Positions 1-6,975 of a DNA stretch of 9,625 nt are shown here, piece after piece (position 1 is the stretch's first letter; the number at the start of each line of letters is the position of its first letter). This stretch comes from Mailhella sp. (GTDB lineage Bacteria; Desulfobacterota; Desulfovibrionia; Desulfovibrionales; Desulfovibrionaceae), in contig JAFWYI010000249.1 in assembly GCA_017522745.1 (NCBI GenBank), positions 1 to 9,625 on the forward strand, read 5' to 3'. Both the position numbers and the translations under genes were made by a program. Below the pieces are notes generated by a model, which searched no databases, was not told the origin of the DNA, and was given only the letters and a program-made list of their open reading frames with translations.

Positions 1-578
1 GCGATGATCTTGTCCACAGGCACACCGAGCATGCGGGTGGTCTCGATATCCTTGGAGATAGCCTGCATGGCGAGACCGGGCTTGGTGTGGTAGACGATGT
101 AGAGAAGGCCGGCCACGAGGATGGCGGTCACGCCGGGCACCAGCAGGGTGAGCGGCATGAGGCGCGCTCCACCGATGGTGATGATGCTCACCAGCCATTC
201 GGGCTGATGCACGGGGCGGGGCAGACCGGTGAAGACCACCACGGCCAGGCTTTCGAGGAAGAAGGAAACAGCGATGGCGCTGATGAGTGCCGAGATTCGG
301 GGGGCATCACGCAGGGGGCGGTAGGCGATCTTGTCCATGAGTACGCCGAGAGCGGCAGAACCGAGGATGGCCACCACCACAGCCACGGGCCAGGGCAGAC
401 AGAACAGCGTGGTACCGTAGAAGACGAAATAAGCGCCCAGCATCAGGATATCGCCGTGGGCGAAGTTGATGAGGCGCAGGATGCCGTACACCATGGTGTA
501 GCCGATGGCGATGAGGCCATACAGCGAACCCAGCGTAAGGGCATTGAAAAAGTGCTGGAGGAACAGATCCAGAGTCAT
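1..578 (-). CDS. livH: LivH-type branched-chain amino acid ABC transporter permease (3' end beyond window)
   Basis: Inner-membrane permease subunit of a high-affinity branched-chain amino acid importer (HAAT family). Translating the minus strand from the ATG at 578-576 gives about 192 residues without a stop, running off the window edge; full LivH proteins are about 290-300 residues, so roughly the last third is missing. The start MTLDLFLQHFFNALTLGSLY leads into the hallmark LivH block at residues 17-50, including GYTMVYG and INFAHGDILMLGAY. Hydrophobic segments lie near residues 12-32, 44-60, 63-82, 97-118 and 143-163. Residues 168-192, with GLAMQAISKD and MLGVPVDK, match the cytoplasmic loop expected to contact the ATPase. 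The gene follows livJ in the same direction after a 122-nt gap. livM, livG and livF would be expected beyond position 1. A GGAAAGGG ribosome site lies at 586-593. Family is clear; the exact substrate is inferred. Confidence 0.93.
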   Translation of the reverse strand, partial: MTLDLFLQHFFNALTLGSLYGLIAIGYTMVYGILRLINFAHGDILMLGAYFVFYGTTLFCLPWPVAVVVAILGSAALGVLMDKIAYRPLRDAPRISALISAIAVSFFLESLAVVVFTGLPRPVHQPEWLVSIITIGGARLMPLTLLVPGVTAILVAGLLYIVYHTKPGLAMQAISKDIETTRMLGVPVDKII

Positions 579-624
579 GAAGGAACCCTTTCCGGCGTAC
601 TCCTAGGCGCACGACCGGGCTGAC

Positions 625-644
625 GGGCCCGCAGAAGCGGGACC
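625..644 (-). other. Small GC-rich stem-loop in the livJ-livH gap
   Basis: On the transcribed (minus) strand the sequence reads CCCGC-TTCT-GCGGG (641 to 628), a 5-bp perfect stem with a 4-nt loop. Two further G-C pairs form beyond one mismatch, reaching 625/644. It lies between a stronger hairpin (658-680) and the livH ribosome site. No T run follows, so it is unlikely to be a terminator on its own. It may add to mRNA stability or processing at this junction. The structure is read directly; the role is inferred. Confidence 0.45.
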
Positions 645-657
645 TTCTTAAATAGGT

Positions 658-680
658 CCGGAGGGGTATGCCCCCTCCGG
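658..680 (-). terminator. livJ-livH intercistronic hairpin, probable attenuator or mRNA-stabilising element
   Basis: A perfect 9-bp inverted repeat (CCGGAGGGG at 658-666 pairing with CCCCTCCGG at 672-680) encloses a 5-nt loop, beginning 20 nt after the livJ stop codon. On the minus strand it is followed by ACCTATTT, a poor T tract, so full termination is unlikely. Binding-protein genes of ABC importers are often followed by such a hairpin, which protects the upstream message from 3' exonucleases or causes partial termination. Either effect would give more LivJ than LivH. Stem and position are seen; the effect is inferred. Confidence 0.7.
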
Positions 681-700
681 CAGTCTCTTACAGGAGAAAC

Positions 701-1843
701 TTAGTTGGCGATAGCTTCGCCGATGTAGGCGCGCTTGCCGTCCTTGTACTGGATGATACCCACGGGCAGTTCAGCGTCGTGGGTGGCGTTGATGGAGAGG
801 GAACCCAGAGGAGTGGCAAAGTTCTTGGTTTCAGCAAGAGCCTTGGTGATGGCTTCGGGATCATCGGAGCCAGCGCGTTCGATGGCGTCCATGATGAGCA
901 TGTAGGTCACGTAGCCGAGGGCGGAGTTCACGTTGGGATCCTGGCCGGGGTAGGCAGCCTGCCATTCAGCAGTGAAGGCCTTGGCAGCGTCGCTCATGTT
1001 GGGCATGGCTACGTCATAGGGGAAGGTGGTGTGGAGGAAGCCTTCCACAGCCTTGCCGCCGATCTTCAGGGTGTCGGGGTTGTCCATAGCGTCAGCACCC
1101 ATCATGGTGAAGGTGCCGCCGAGTTCACGGGCCTGCTTCATGATGATGGCGCCTTCAGCGAAGTAAGCGGGCATCCAGACCACGTCGGGCTTCTTGGTGA
1201 TGATTTCAGTGAGCTGAGCGGTGAAGTCCTGATCGCCGGAGCTGTACTTGAGGTCGGCCACGATTTCGCCGCCGAGCTTCTTGTAGGAGCGCTTGAAGAA
1301 CGCGCAGAGGCCCACGGAGTAGTCGTTAGCCACGTCCATGAGGATAGCGGCCTTCTTCATGCCCATGTTCTTGAAGGCATAGGCGGCGGCAGCGGCACCC
1401 TGATAGGGGTCGATGAAGCAGGAGCGGAAGTAGTACTTCTTGCCCTGAGTGACGAGGGGGTTGGTGCAGGAGGTGCCCACGCCGGGAACGCCGGCCTTTT
1501 CACCAACTTCGCCACCAGCCATGGCGAGGGAGGAACCGTAGGTGCCGATGTAGGCGGAGACGTTGTCGCGTTCGACAAGGCGCTTCACGGCGTTGGCGGC
1601 TTCGACCTTATCGGACTTGTTGTCCACCACCACGAGTTCAACAGTGCGGCCGAGAACAGTGGGCTTGGCCTTCTGGGCAAGCTTCACGCCGTTGAGTTCG
1701 AGCTGACCACCGAAGGCGTTCTGACCGGTGAGGGGCAGGTACACGCCGATCTTCACGGGTTCAGCAGCGAGGGCGGCAGGGGCAACGACACCACAGGCCA
1801 TGGCGGCCATGGCGACGGCGGCGAACATACGGGAAAGTTTCAT
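701..1843 (-). CDS. livJ: Periplasmic branched-chain amino acid binding protein (LivJ/LivK family)
   Basis: Periplasmic solute-binding protein that captures leucine, isoleucine, valine or a related ligand and delivers it to the LivHMGF importer. Length is 380 residues, usual for the family. The N-terminus is a Sec signal peptide: MKLSR, a hydrophobic Ala/Met core at residues 7-25, then a likely cleavage after ALA (26/27). The mature start EPVKIGVYLPLTG is the standard type I fold opening. Residues 88-131 carry the ligand-cleft style segments IGTYGSS and VGTSCTNPLV, and residues 167-182 hold the second-lobe LMDVANDYSVG. Three cysteines in the mature part (126, 142, 180) could allow a disulfide. 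The ATG at 1843 is supported by GGAGG (1854-1850) six bases upstream. It is first in its operon, with livH next. Amide- and urea-binding relatives share this fold, so the ligand is not proven. Confidence 0.92.
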   Translation of the reverse strand: MKLSRMFAAVAMAAMACGVVAPAALAAEPVKIGVYLPLTGQNAFGGQLELNGVKLAQKAKPTVLGRTVELVVVDNKSDKVEAANAVKRLVERDNVSAYIGTYGSSLAMAGGEVGEKAGVPGVGTSCTNPLVTQGKKYYFRSCFIDPYQGAAAAAYAFKNMGMKKAAILMDVANDYSVGLCAFFKRSYKKLGGEIVADLKYSSGDQDFTAQLTEIITKKPDVVWMPAYFAEGAIIMKQARELGGTFTMMGADAMDNPDTLKIGGKAVEGFLHTTFPYDVAMPNMSDAAKAFTAEWQAAYPGQDPNVNSALGYVTYMLIMDAIERAGSDDPEAITKALAETKNFATPLGSLSINATHDAELPVGIIQYKDGKRAYIGEAIAN

Positions 1844-1855
1844 AATGATCCTCCG

Positions 1856-1882
1856 TTTAGCAGAAACACTTTATGTGCTAAA
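1856..1882 (-). promoter_or_regulatory. Inverted repeat in the livJ leader, adjoining the ribosome site
   Basis: TTTAGCA (1856-1862) and TGCTAAA (1876-1882) form a perfect 7-bp inverted repeat with a 13-nt spacer, directly next to the GGAGG of livJ. If transcription starts near 1890 it would form a 5'-terminal hairpin in the mRNA, which could stabilise the transcript or affect ribosome access. As DNA it could equally be an operator just downstream of the promoter. The symmetry is seen; function is unknown. Confidence 0.4.
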
Positions 1883-1896
1883 AATACATGGAAGGC

Positions 1897-1925
1897 ATAC
1901 TATAGGAAGTTGCGAAACTGTGCAA
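1897..1925 (-). promoter_or_regulatory. livJ: Possible sigma-70-type promoter of livJ
   Basis: On the minus strand TTGCAC (1925-1920) is followed after 17 nt by TAGTAT (1902-1897). The overlapping TATAGT (1904-1899) would give a 15-nt spacing instead. Both boxes are imperfect. Placement is sensible, with a start near 1890 about 45 nt before the livJ ATG and downstream of the rpoN terminator, so livJ needs its own promoter about here. No convincing sigma-54 pattern (TGGCAC-N5-TTGCA) was found, although TTGCA alone occurs. Confidence 0.35.
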
Positions 1926-1986
1926 TGCTGCGAAGGGGCAAAAGTAGCTGCAGGGTGAGAGTGGTTTTGAAGGTAATGTTGTATTT

Positions 1987-2009
1987 ATAAGTTATTATAA
2001 TAAGTTATT
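1987..2009. promoter_or_regulatory. AT-rich tandem repeat / dyad upstream of livJ, operator-like
   Basis: The 10-mer ATAAGTTATT occurs twice (1987-1996 and 2000-2009), 13 bp apart. Each copy contains ATAA-G-TTAT, an odd-centred palindrome. The span 1987-2008 as a whole is an imperfect 22-bp palindrome whose core TTATTATAATAA (1992-2003) is perfect. It lies about 85-110 bp upstream of the proposed livJ -10 box in an otherwise GC-rich genome. It could bind a dimeric regulator such as an Lrp-type protein or a nucleoid protein, or act as an UP-like A+T element. Symmetry is seen; regulator identity is unknown. Confidence 0.4.
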
Positions 2010-2027
2010 GTATTTTACGATGGGTAC

Positions 2028-2080
2028 AAAAAAAGTAAACAGCAAGGCCGAAAACCATAAGGTTCCGCTTTGCCGTTTAC
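2028..2080 (-). terminator. Rho-independent terminator of rpoN
   Basis: Reading the minus strand, GTAAAC and the following GC-containing arm (2080 to about 2067) pair with the arm at 2035-2048, ending GTTTAC. There is one G-U pair and one mismatch. Inner pairing of GAACC with GGTTT (about 2065-2052) closes around a TTAT loop. The hairpin is followed at once by seven T residues (2034-2028). It begins about 40 nt after the rpoN stop codon and separates rpoN from livJ. This is the best terminator in the window. Confidence 0.85.
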
Positions 2081-2101
2081 AATTTTGCCAGAAAATGATG
2101 C

Positions 2102-2124
2102 TGAGACGTCGAAAAGACGGCTCA
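2102..2124 (-). other. Short hairpin overlapping the rpoN stop codon
   Basis: TGAG-C-CGTC on the minus strand (2124-2116), which begins with the rpoN stop codon TGA, pairs with GACG-T-CTCA (2110-2102) around a TTTTC loop. This gives a 4+4 bp stem broken by one C-T mismatch. No T run follows. It may assist 3'-end protection ahead of the stronger terminator. Low functional certainty. Confidence 0.35.
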
Positions 2125-3561
2125 GAAACGTTTTTTTCGTTTTGAAGAGGAGGGAATCCCCAGTTCTTCGCGGTACTTGGCCACGGTCCTTCGCGCTATT
2201 TTTGCGCCAAGGCTTTCGTTGATACGGAGGCTCAGTTCTTCATCGGAGAGGGGGTGAGCGGGATCCTCTTCTTTGACTAGGACTTTGATCATGGCCTTCA
2301 CACTTTCAGAACCAAGCTGTGAGCCATCGTTGGAATTGAGGCTGCTGTTGAAGAAGTACTTGAGTTCGAAAATGCCGTAAGGCGTTCCAACGTATTTATT
2401 GGTGGTGATACGGCTGATACTGGATTCGCTGCGCCCGATATCTTCCGCGATGGTCTTGAGTACCAGCGGTTTGAGTTTGTACACGCCATATTCGAAGAAG
2501 TCGTACTGATGCTTCACGATGCTTTCCATCACCTGATACAGCGTACGCTTGCGTTCTTCGAGACTGCGGATGATCCACATAGCCGAGCGCAGTCTGTCGT
2601 CCATGTATTCCTTGTCCTGTGCAGAGCCGTGACCGTTCTGCTTGAGGAATTCATCCGAGAGCGGAGAGATGGAGAGTTGCGGAAGGTCTTCGTCGTTCAT
2701 GAGGATGACGAATTCACCGTTGTACTTCCGTACGAAGATATCCGGGCTGATGTAGCAGGGCTGCGTACTGCACAGGCTGCCTCCCGGACGAGGATCCATT
2801 CCCTGGATGATGCAGATGTATTCCTTGAGGGTGTCAAGGTCGATGCGGAACTGGCGCAGGATAGGCTTGTAGCGCTGCCGTTCCAGATCTTCCAGATGAT
2901 CGCGGACAAGACCGACAAGGATGGGGTCGCGATCATAGTGTTCATCCTTGAGCTGGATGAGCAGGCACTCGGAAAGCGAGCGCGCAGCAACGCCCACCGG
3001 GTCGAAGTTCTGGATCTTCTCGAGTACAGGGGGGACTTCGTCCTCTGCAACATTGGCGAGAGCGGCGATCTCCGCGTCAGAGGCGATGAGGTAGCCCGCC
3101 TCGTCGAGATTGCCGATGATACATTCACCGATGACTTTCTGCCGGTCCGAGAGCGGCGACAGCAGAAGCTGAGCCATGAGATGGGCTTCGAGGTCTGGTA
3201 CGGCGGAATGGCAGGCTTCCAGAGGGTTCCCGTCTTCCTCTACACTTTCGAATTCTCGTTGTGCGAGTTTTGACTGACTGGAGAATTCCCCAAGATATTC
3301 TTCCCACTCGACATTCTGGTTTGCTTCTTCCTGCGTCCACGGGGTTTCGTTCTGCTCCGGTTTGCTGATTTCCTGAGCAGGCTCTATCGCGGGACTTTCC
3401 GCCTCCTTCTCTTCGAGGAAAGGATTTTCGAGCAATTCTCTCTGGACAGCCTCGACCAGCTCCTGACGTGAGAACAGGAGCAGAGATATCGCCTGCTTGA
3501 GCAGAGGAGTCATGTGGAGCTGCTGATTCAGTTTGAGCTGCTGGCGTACTTCAAAAGCCAT
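2122..3561 (-). CDS. rpoN: RNA polymerase sigma-54 factor RpoN
   Basis: Sigma-54 directs RNA polymerase to -24/-12 promoters that need an AAA+ activator, commonly for nitrogen, motility, formate/hydrogen or envelope genes. The 479-residue length is typical. Region I is at residues 1-50, Gln/Leu-rich, starting MAFEVRQQLKLNQQL and reaching ENPFLEE. Residues 51-115 are the acidic, variable region II. The core-binding domain spans about 120-310, with NLDEAGYL and FDPVGVAARSLSECL. The helix-turn-helix is around 366-388 (TIAEDIGRSESSISR). The RpoN box ARRTVAKYRE is at 456-465, followed by a basic SSSKRKKRF tail. The ATG at 3561 begins the conserved region I and has GGTGA upstream. It follows glmM after 92 nt and is closed by its own terminator. 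The common companions hpf and ptsN do not follow. Identification is firm. Confidence 0.97.
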   Translation of the reverse strand: MAFEVRQQLKLNQQLHMTPLLKQAISLLLFSRQELVEAVQRELLENPFLEEKEAESPAIEPAQEISKPEQNETPWTQEEANQNVEWEEYLGEFSSQSKLAQREFESVEEDGNPLEACHSAVPDLEAHLMAQLLLSPLSDRQKVIGECIIGNLDEAGYLIASDAEIAALANVAEDEVPPVLEKIQNFDPVGVAARSLSECLLIQLKDEHYDRDPILVGLVRDHLEDLERQRYKPILRQFRIDLDTLKEYICIIQGMDPRPGGSLCSTQPCYISPDIFVRKYNGEFVILMNDEDLPQLSISPLSDEFLKQNGHGSAQDKEYMDDRLRSAMWIIRSLEERKRTLYQVMESIVKHQYDFFEYGVYKLKPLVLKTIAEDIGRSESSISRITTNKYVGTPYGIFELKYFFNSSLNSNDGSQLGSESVKAMIKVLVKEEDPAHPLSDEELSLRINESLGAKIARRTVAKYREELGIPSSSKRKKRF

Positions 3562-3587
3562 AATTCACCATTTTTCCAAAGGATTGC

Positions 3588-3616
3588 ATCGTAAAGACAC
3601 TGGATTGGAAATGCAA
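3588..3616 (-). promoter_or_regulatory. rpoN: Possible sigma-70-type promoter of rpoN
   Basis: In the 92-nt gap between glmM and rpoN, the minus strand holds TTGCAT (3616-3611), a 17-nt spacer, and TACGAT (3593-3588). This would start transcription about 20 nt before the rpoN ATG. Both hexamers are only partial matches, but spacing and placement are right. No strong terminator lies between glmM and rpoN, so read-through from the glmM operon may also contribute. Confidence 0.33.
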
Positions 3617-3653
3617 AGCCGGAAGCTGTGTCCGGAGTCATGTGTCTGCAGGA

Positions 3654-5006
3654 TCAGCGAAGCTCTTCGTCGGCAACGTCTGCCAGTCGGCGGGCAGCCC
3701 GGTACACGAAGTCTTCGTCTTCGCCTTCCACCATCACGCGGCAGAGGTTTTCCGTGCCGGAGTAGCGCAGCAGCACGCGGCCGCGGTTCCCCAGAGTCTC
3801 TTCGATCTCAGCCTGAGCCTGCATGAGTTTGGGGCACTCTTCGAAAGGTGTCTTTCTGGTGACCTTCACATTGAGCAGTATCTGCGGATAGGGCTTGAGG
3901 CACTTGGCCAGTTCGGAAAGCGGTTTGCCGGTCTCACGCATGATGCGCAGGATCTGGAGCGCTGCAAGCAGGCCGTCGCCCGTCGTCCCGTAGTCGCGGA
4001 AGATGAGATGGCCGGACTGTTCGCCGCCGAGGTTGGCGTTGTTCTGGCGCATCGCTTCGATGACGTAGCGGTCGCCCACTTTGGAGCGGAGGAGCTGGCC
4101 GCCGCGTTCCTGCATGAACACTTCGAGAGCCATATTGCTCATCACAGTGCCCACCAGTGTGTTATTGTTCAGTTTTCCCTTCTTCATCAGGTCGTCAGCA
4201 CAAATGGCCATGATCTGATCGCCATCGAGCAGGCGGCCCTTTTCATCCACAACGAGCAGACGGTCTGCATCGCCGTCGAGCGCAAGGCCGACATCGGCGC
4301 GGACTTCGCGGACTTTTGCCTGAAGAGTTTCAGGGTGCAGAGAGCCGCACTGGTAGTTGATGTTGAGACCGTTGGGATCGGTGCCGAGGCGGAACACTTC
4401 GGCGCCCAGTTCCTCAAGAGCCAGAGGAGCGATCTTGTAGTTGGCACCGTTGGCACAGTCGATGACCACGCGCAGTCCGTCCAGCGTCATGTGCTGAGGG
4501 AAGCTGTTTTTGAGGTAGACGATATAGCGGCCGGGAGCGTCCACGATGCGTTTGGCTCGGCCCACTTTATCGGACGCGGGGTAATCCCACTGATGATCCT
4601 TATCAAGGATGAGTTCGGCCATGCGGTTTTCCACCTCGTCGGGGAGCTTGAAGCCTTCACGGTCGAAGAATTTGATGCCATTATCATGGTAGGGATTATG
4701 GGAGGCGGAAATGACCACGCCGAAGTCTGCACGCATGTTACGGGTGAGGAAGGCGATGGCGGGCGTAGGCAGCGGGCCGACCTGATAGACATCCATGCCT
4801 GCAGCGCAGAGACCAGCCGTGAGGGCAGACTCGAACATGTAGCCGGAAAGACGAGTGTCTTTGCCGATGATGACCTTGCGGCGGCTTTCATCGGAGCGGA
4901 ACACCGTACCCGCGGCAAGGCCGAGGCGCAGGGCCATTTCTGCGGTCAGCGGATAGGTATTGACTCGTCCACGGAGGCCATCGGTGCCAAAAAGACGTTC
5001 AGACAT
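3654..5006 (-). CDS. glmM: Phosphoglucosamine mutase GlmM
   Basis: Cytoplasmic enzyme converting glucosamine-6-phosphate to glucosamine-1-phosphate, the precursor of UDP-GlcNAc for peptidoglycan and lipopolysaccharide. Length is 450 residues, as usual. The N-terminus is FGTDGLRG (6-13). The active-site phosphoserine loop SASHNP puts the catalytic serine at 102. The Mg-binding loop is DGDADR (244-249), the sugar-binding loop GGEQSGH (327-333), and the C-terminal phosphate-binding loop RYSGTEN (414-420). All key motifs are intact. The ATG at 5006 lies 2 nt after the cdaR stop, with AGGA inside the end of cdaR, so translation is probably coupled. In Firmicutes GlmM binds and inhibits CdaA. The same three-gene neighbourhood here suggests such contact, but that is inference. 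Confidence 0.97.
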   Translation of the reverse strand: MSERLFGTDGLRGRVNTYPLTAEMALRLGLAAGTVFRSDESRRKVIIGKDTRLSGYMFESALTAGLCAAGMDVYQVGPLPTPAIAFLTRNMRADFGVVISASHNPYHDNGIKFFDREGFKLPDEVENRMAELILDKDHQWDYPASDKVGRAKRIVDAPGRYIVYLKNSFPQHMTLDGLRVVIDCANGANYKIAPLALEELGAEVFRLGTDPNGLNINYQCGSLHPETLQAKVREVRADVGLALDGDADRLLVVDEKGRLLDGDQIMAICADDLMKKGKLNNNTLVGTVMSNMALEVFMQERGGQLLRSKVGDRYVIEAMRQNNANLGGEQSGHLIFRDYGTTGDGLLAALQILRIMRETGKPLSELAKCLKPYPQILLNVKVTRKTPFEECPKLMQAQAEIEETLGNRGRVLLRYSGTENLCRVMVEGEDEDFVYRAARRLADVADEELR

Positions 5007-5008
5007 GA

Positions 5009-6241
5009 TTAATCCTGTAACTTTTCACTGGTTATCTGAGGTGTTTCCAGTCGCATCTGCGGGGCAATAGGCGCTGGACGTTCCGCTTCTCCGGCACTGA
5101 GGCCGGCGCGGACGGCATCGGCTTTTTCCTGGCCCGCGTCACTTGGGATGACGGGCTGCACTTTAAGGTCGTCTGGCTGCGGTATGGCCGCTGCCGGTAT
5201 TTCTATATCATCCAGCGAGAAATCCTTGGTGATCCGTTGTTCCGGCAGTCCCATACCGTATACGTTGACAGGCATGGTGAAAGGACTGAGGGCAGGCGCC
5301 CAGACTTCTTTCGGCGTGGCTGTCTTGCGCGTCATGACGACGGCGGCGGGGGAAACGGTATCCAGCCTTGCCCCGGAAGGAAGCATGACCATCGGCGGAA
5401 CGTCCGCAGAGCTGTCCAGCTCCATGTCGGCAGGAGGCCGGACCACGATGCGCACGGCATCGAGATAGTCGTTGTCATGCGCGAGACTTTCCGGAACGGA
5501 GATCTCTATCAGCGCTTTCGTGGGGGAGATGCTGTACTCGCCGCTTTCGTCCTCAAGCTGTATCACACGATTCAGTATGACAGATTCAGATTTTATTTCA
5601 AGGGAATAGCGGAGAGTCGTCACTGGCGGTGTTATCTCGACCTGCGTGGGGGCCGCGATGGCCACGTTGGCCTCGTGCGAACCTTCGCTGGTATTTTTAT
5701 TGGGGTCGTAGGTGACCGAAAGAGATTCCAGAGCATTCACGCGGGCTTCCGGTCCTCGCACGGTCACGAAGGAAGGCTCAAGGATGACGTCCGACATGAG
5801 ATATGGCGAGTCTTTGGAAAGAGGCAGTATCTTGCTTGCCAGCGGTATGACGCGTTCGGTGACGGCGTCTGCCTCCAGCACGAGCCTGCTGGGTATGACT
5901 TCCATGATCTCGAAAGGCTTCAGATCCGGCAGGTCCGCAACACGCAAAGGCAGAGCGTTGGCCCCGCGCTGGACGCTGGAAAGATCCACGGTATACACGA
6001 GATCGCGCGAATGGAGGTTACGAAGCAGTTCGGCAGAACCGCGCAGGCGCACGGAAAGATTGTTGGTGAGACCTTCGTCGATGACCAGACCGCTGGGAAG
6101 TCCTCGGTATTCTACACGAAGCTCGACCTGCGTCTCCACATGATCGCGTCCGACGACAAGATACCAGAGCCCCGTAGCGATAACGAGGGAAAGCAGCAGC
6201 GAGAAAACGGTCTGCAGGCGGCTGTTACTGGCTGAGGGCAT
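5009..6241 (-). CDS. cdaR: CdaR-type regulator of diadenylate cyclase (YbbR-domain membrane protein)
   Basis: Membrane-anchored YbbR-domain protein, 410 residues; the family member CdaR modulates CdaA in Firmicutes. One N-terminal membrane helix (about 11-31, [20 protein letters not shown]) would place the rest outside the cytoplasm. Two beta-rich YbbR repeats follow, at about 37-125 ([22 protein letters not shown]) and 130-215 ([19 protein letters not shown]). A third, more divergent repeat at about 220-305 is likely. Residues 306-410 form a Pro/Ala/Glu-containing tail of low complexity with no domain I recognise. The start at 6241 lies inside the last codons of cdaA, a 17-nt overlap that points to coupled translation. 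glmM follows after 2 nt. The family call rests on repeats plus context, and the exact regulatory effect on CdaA is not shown by sequence. Confidence 0.88.
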   Translation of the reverse strand: MPSASNSRLQTVFSLLLSLVIATGLWYLVVGRDHVETQVELRVEYRGLPSGLVIDEGLTNNLSVRLRGSAELLRNLHSRDLVYTVDLSSVQRGANALPLRVADLPDLKPFEIMEVIPSRLVLEADAVTERVIPLASKILPLSKDSPYLMSDVILEPSFVTVRGPEARVNALESLSVTYDPNKNTSEGSHEANVAIAAPTQVEITPPVTTLRYSLEIKSESVILNRVIQLEDESGEYSISPTKALIEISVPESLAHDNDYLDAVRIVVRPPADMELDSSADVPPMVMLPSGARLDTVSPAAVVMTRKTATPKEVWAPALSPFTMPVNVYGMGLPEQRITKDFSLDDIEIPAAAIPQPDDLKVQPVIPSDAGQEKADAVRAGLSAGEAERPAPIAPQMRLETPQITSEKLQD

Positions 6242-6974
6242 TGGTCAGGATCCGTTCCAGGCGTTCTTGGGTCAGCGGATTGGAGAGGTGGCCTTCCTGG
6301 GCTATGGTCACTTCGCCGCGTTCTTCGGAAACAACGATAGATATGGCATCGCTTACTTCCGTGATGCCGATGGCGGCACGGTGGCGGGTGCCGAAATGCT
6401 GACGTGCCAGATTGGCCAGAGGGAGTACACAACCGGCGGCAATGACGCGATCGCCGTCGCCGATGATGACGGCACCATCGTGCAGGGCTGTGTTGGGGAA
6501 AAAGATGGTACTCAGCAGGTCCTGTGTGACGACAGCGTCGATAGGTACGCCTTTTTCAATGATGTCGCCAAGTTCCACGTTCCTCTGGATGACGATGATG
6601 GCGCCGATGCGCCGGGATGTCAGCCACATGGCCGTATTGCCCAGCGTTCTGATGAGTTCGGAGCGATCGTTTTTCTTGCGGCGGAACAGCAGGCGGAAGT
6701 TCATATTGGAGAGCGCCTGCCGGATATCCTCGTGGAAAAGGATGACGACGACGAGGAACAGAGAACTGAAGACGTTCTGCAGCAGCCACACCAGAGTGAA
6801 AAGGCCGAGGAACTGGGCTGCAGCGTAAAGGACGAGCAGAATGAGCAGACCGTTCAGCGCCGCCATGGCACGGGTACCGCGCACGAAGCGGATCCCATAG
6901 TAGCAGAGTGTTGCCACTGCAAGGATGTCCAGCAGGTCACGCCAGCCGAAAGTCAACTGCCCCAAGGTAAACAT
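6225..6974 (-). CDS. cdaA: Diadenylate cyclase CdaA (c-di-AMP synthase)
   Basis: Makes cyclic di-AMP from two ATP, a messenger tied to potassium/osmotic balance and cell-wall homeostasis. Length is 249 residues, close to other CdaA proteins (about 270). Three N-terminal membrane helices lie near 12-31, 38-57 and 60-80, ending at the characteristic FHEDIRQAL. The DAC catalytic domain covers about 105-230. It has the DGA motif in LHDGAVIIG (166-168) and the RHR motif in GTRHRAAIG (197-199), so it should be active. The ATG at 6974 is 1 nt after the folP stop and has a good GGAAGGA site (6986-6980). It overlaps cdaR by 17 nt. DAC-domain enzymes are usual in Firmicutes and Actinobacteria and also known in Deltaproteobacteria; most other proteobacteria lack them. 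Confidence 0.96.
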   Translation of the reverse strand: MFTLGQLTFGWRDLLDILAVATLCYYGIRFVRGTRAMAALNGLLILLVLYAAAQFLGLFTLVWLLQNVFSSLFLVVVILFHEDIRQALSNMNFRLLFRRKKNDRSELIRTLGNTAMWLTSRRIGAIIVIQRNVELGDIIEKGVPIDAVVTQDLLSTIFFPNTALHDGAVIIGDGDRVIAAGCVLPLANLARQHFGTRHRAAIGITEVSDAISIVVSEERGEVTIAQEGHLSNPLTQERLERILTNALSQ

Positions 6975-6975
6975 T

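Noticed and set aside
307..612. 101-codon minus-strand frame in the livH region
   Set aside because: Wrong reading frame of the same strand; the frame starting at 578 gives the authentic LivH sequence.
87..623. 178-codon plus-strand frame near the window start
   Set aside because: Lies opposite livH, which translates into a full, conserved permease sequence. The Asp/His/Gly-rich composition is typical of an antisense shadow of a membrane protein.
1897..1940. Sigma-54 promoter for livJ, suggested by TTGCA next to rpoN
   Set aside because: The required GG element about 10 bases upstream of the GC is absent, so the -24/-12 pattern fails.
668..1990. 440-codon open frame on the plus strand opposite livJ
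   Set aside because: Mirror frame of livJ, whose signal peptide, ribosome site and family features are clear. The antisense product is a Gly/His/Val-rich shadow with no domain.
3619..3635. CCGGA-7 nt-TCCGG inverted repeat after glmM as a terminator
   Set aside because: Only a 5-bp stem and no T run on the minus strand afterwards, so it is not convincing as a terminator.
3642..5012. 456-codon open frame on the plus strand opposite glmM
   Set aside because: It covers glmM almost exactly in antisense, and GlmM has all its catalytic motifs. Such open antisense frames are expected from the codon bias of GC-rich genes. The predicted protein is His/Asp/Phe-rich with no recognisable domain.
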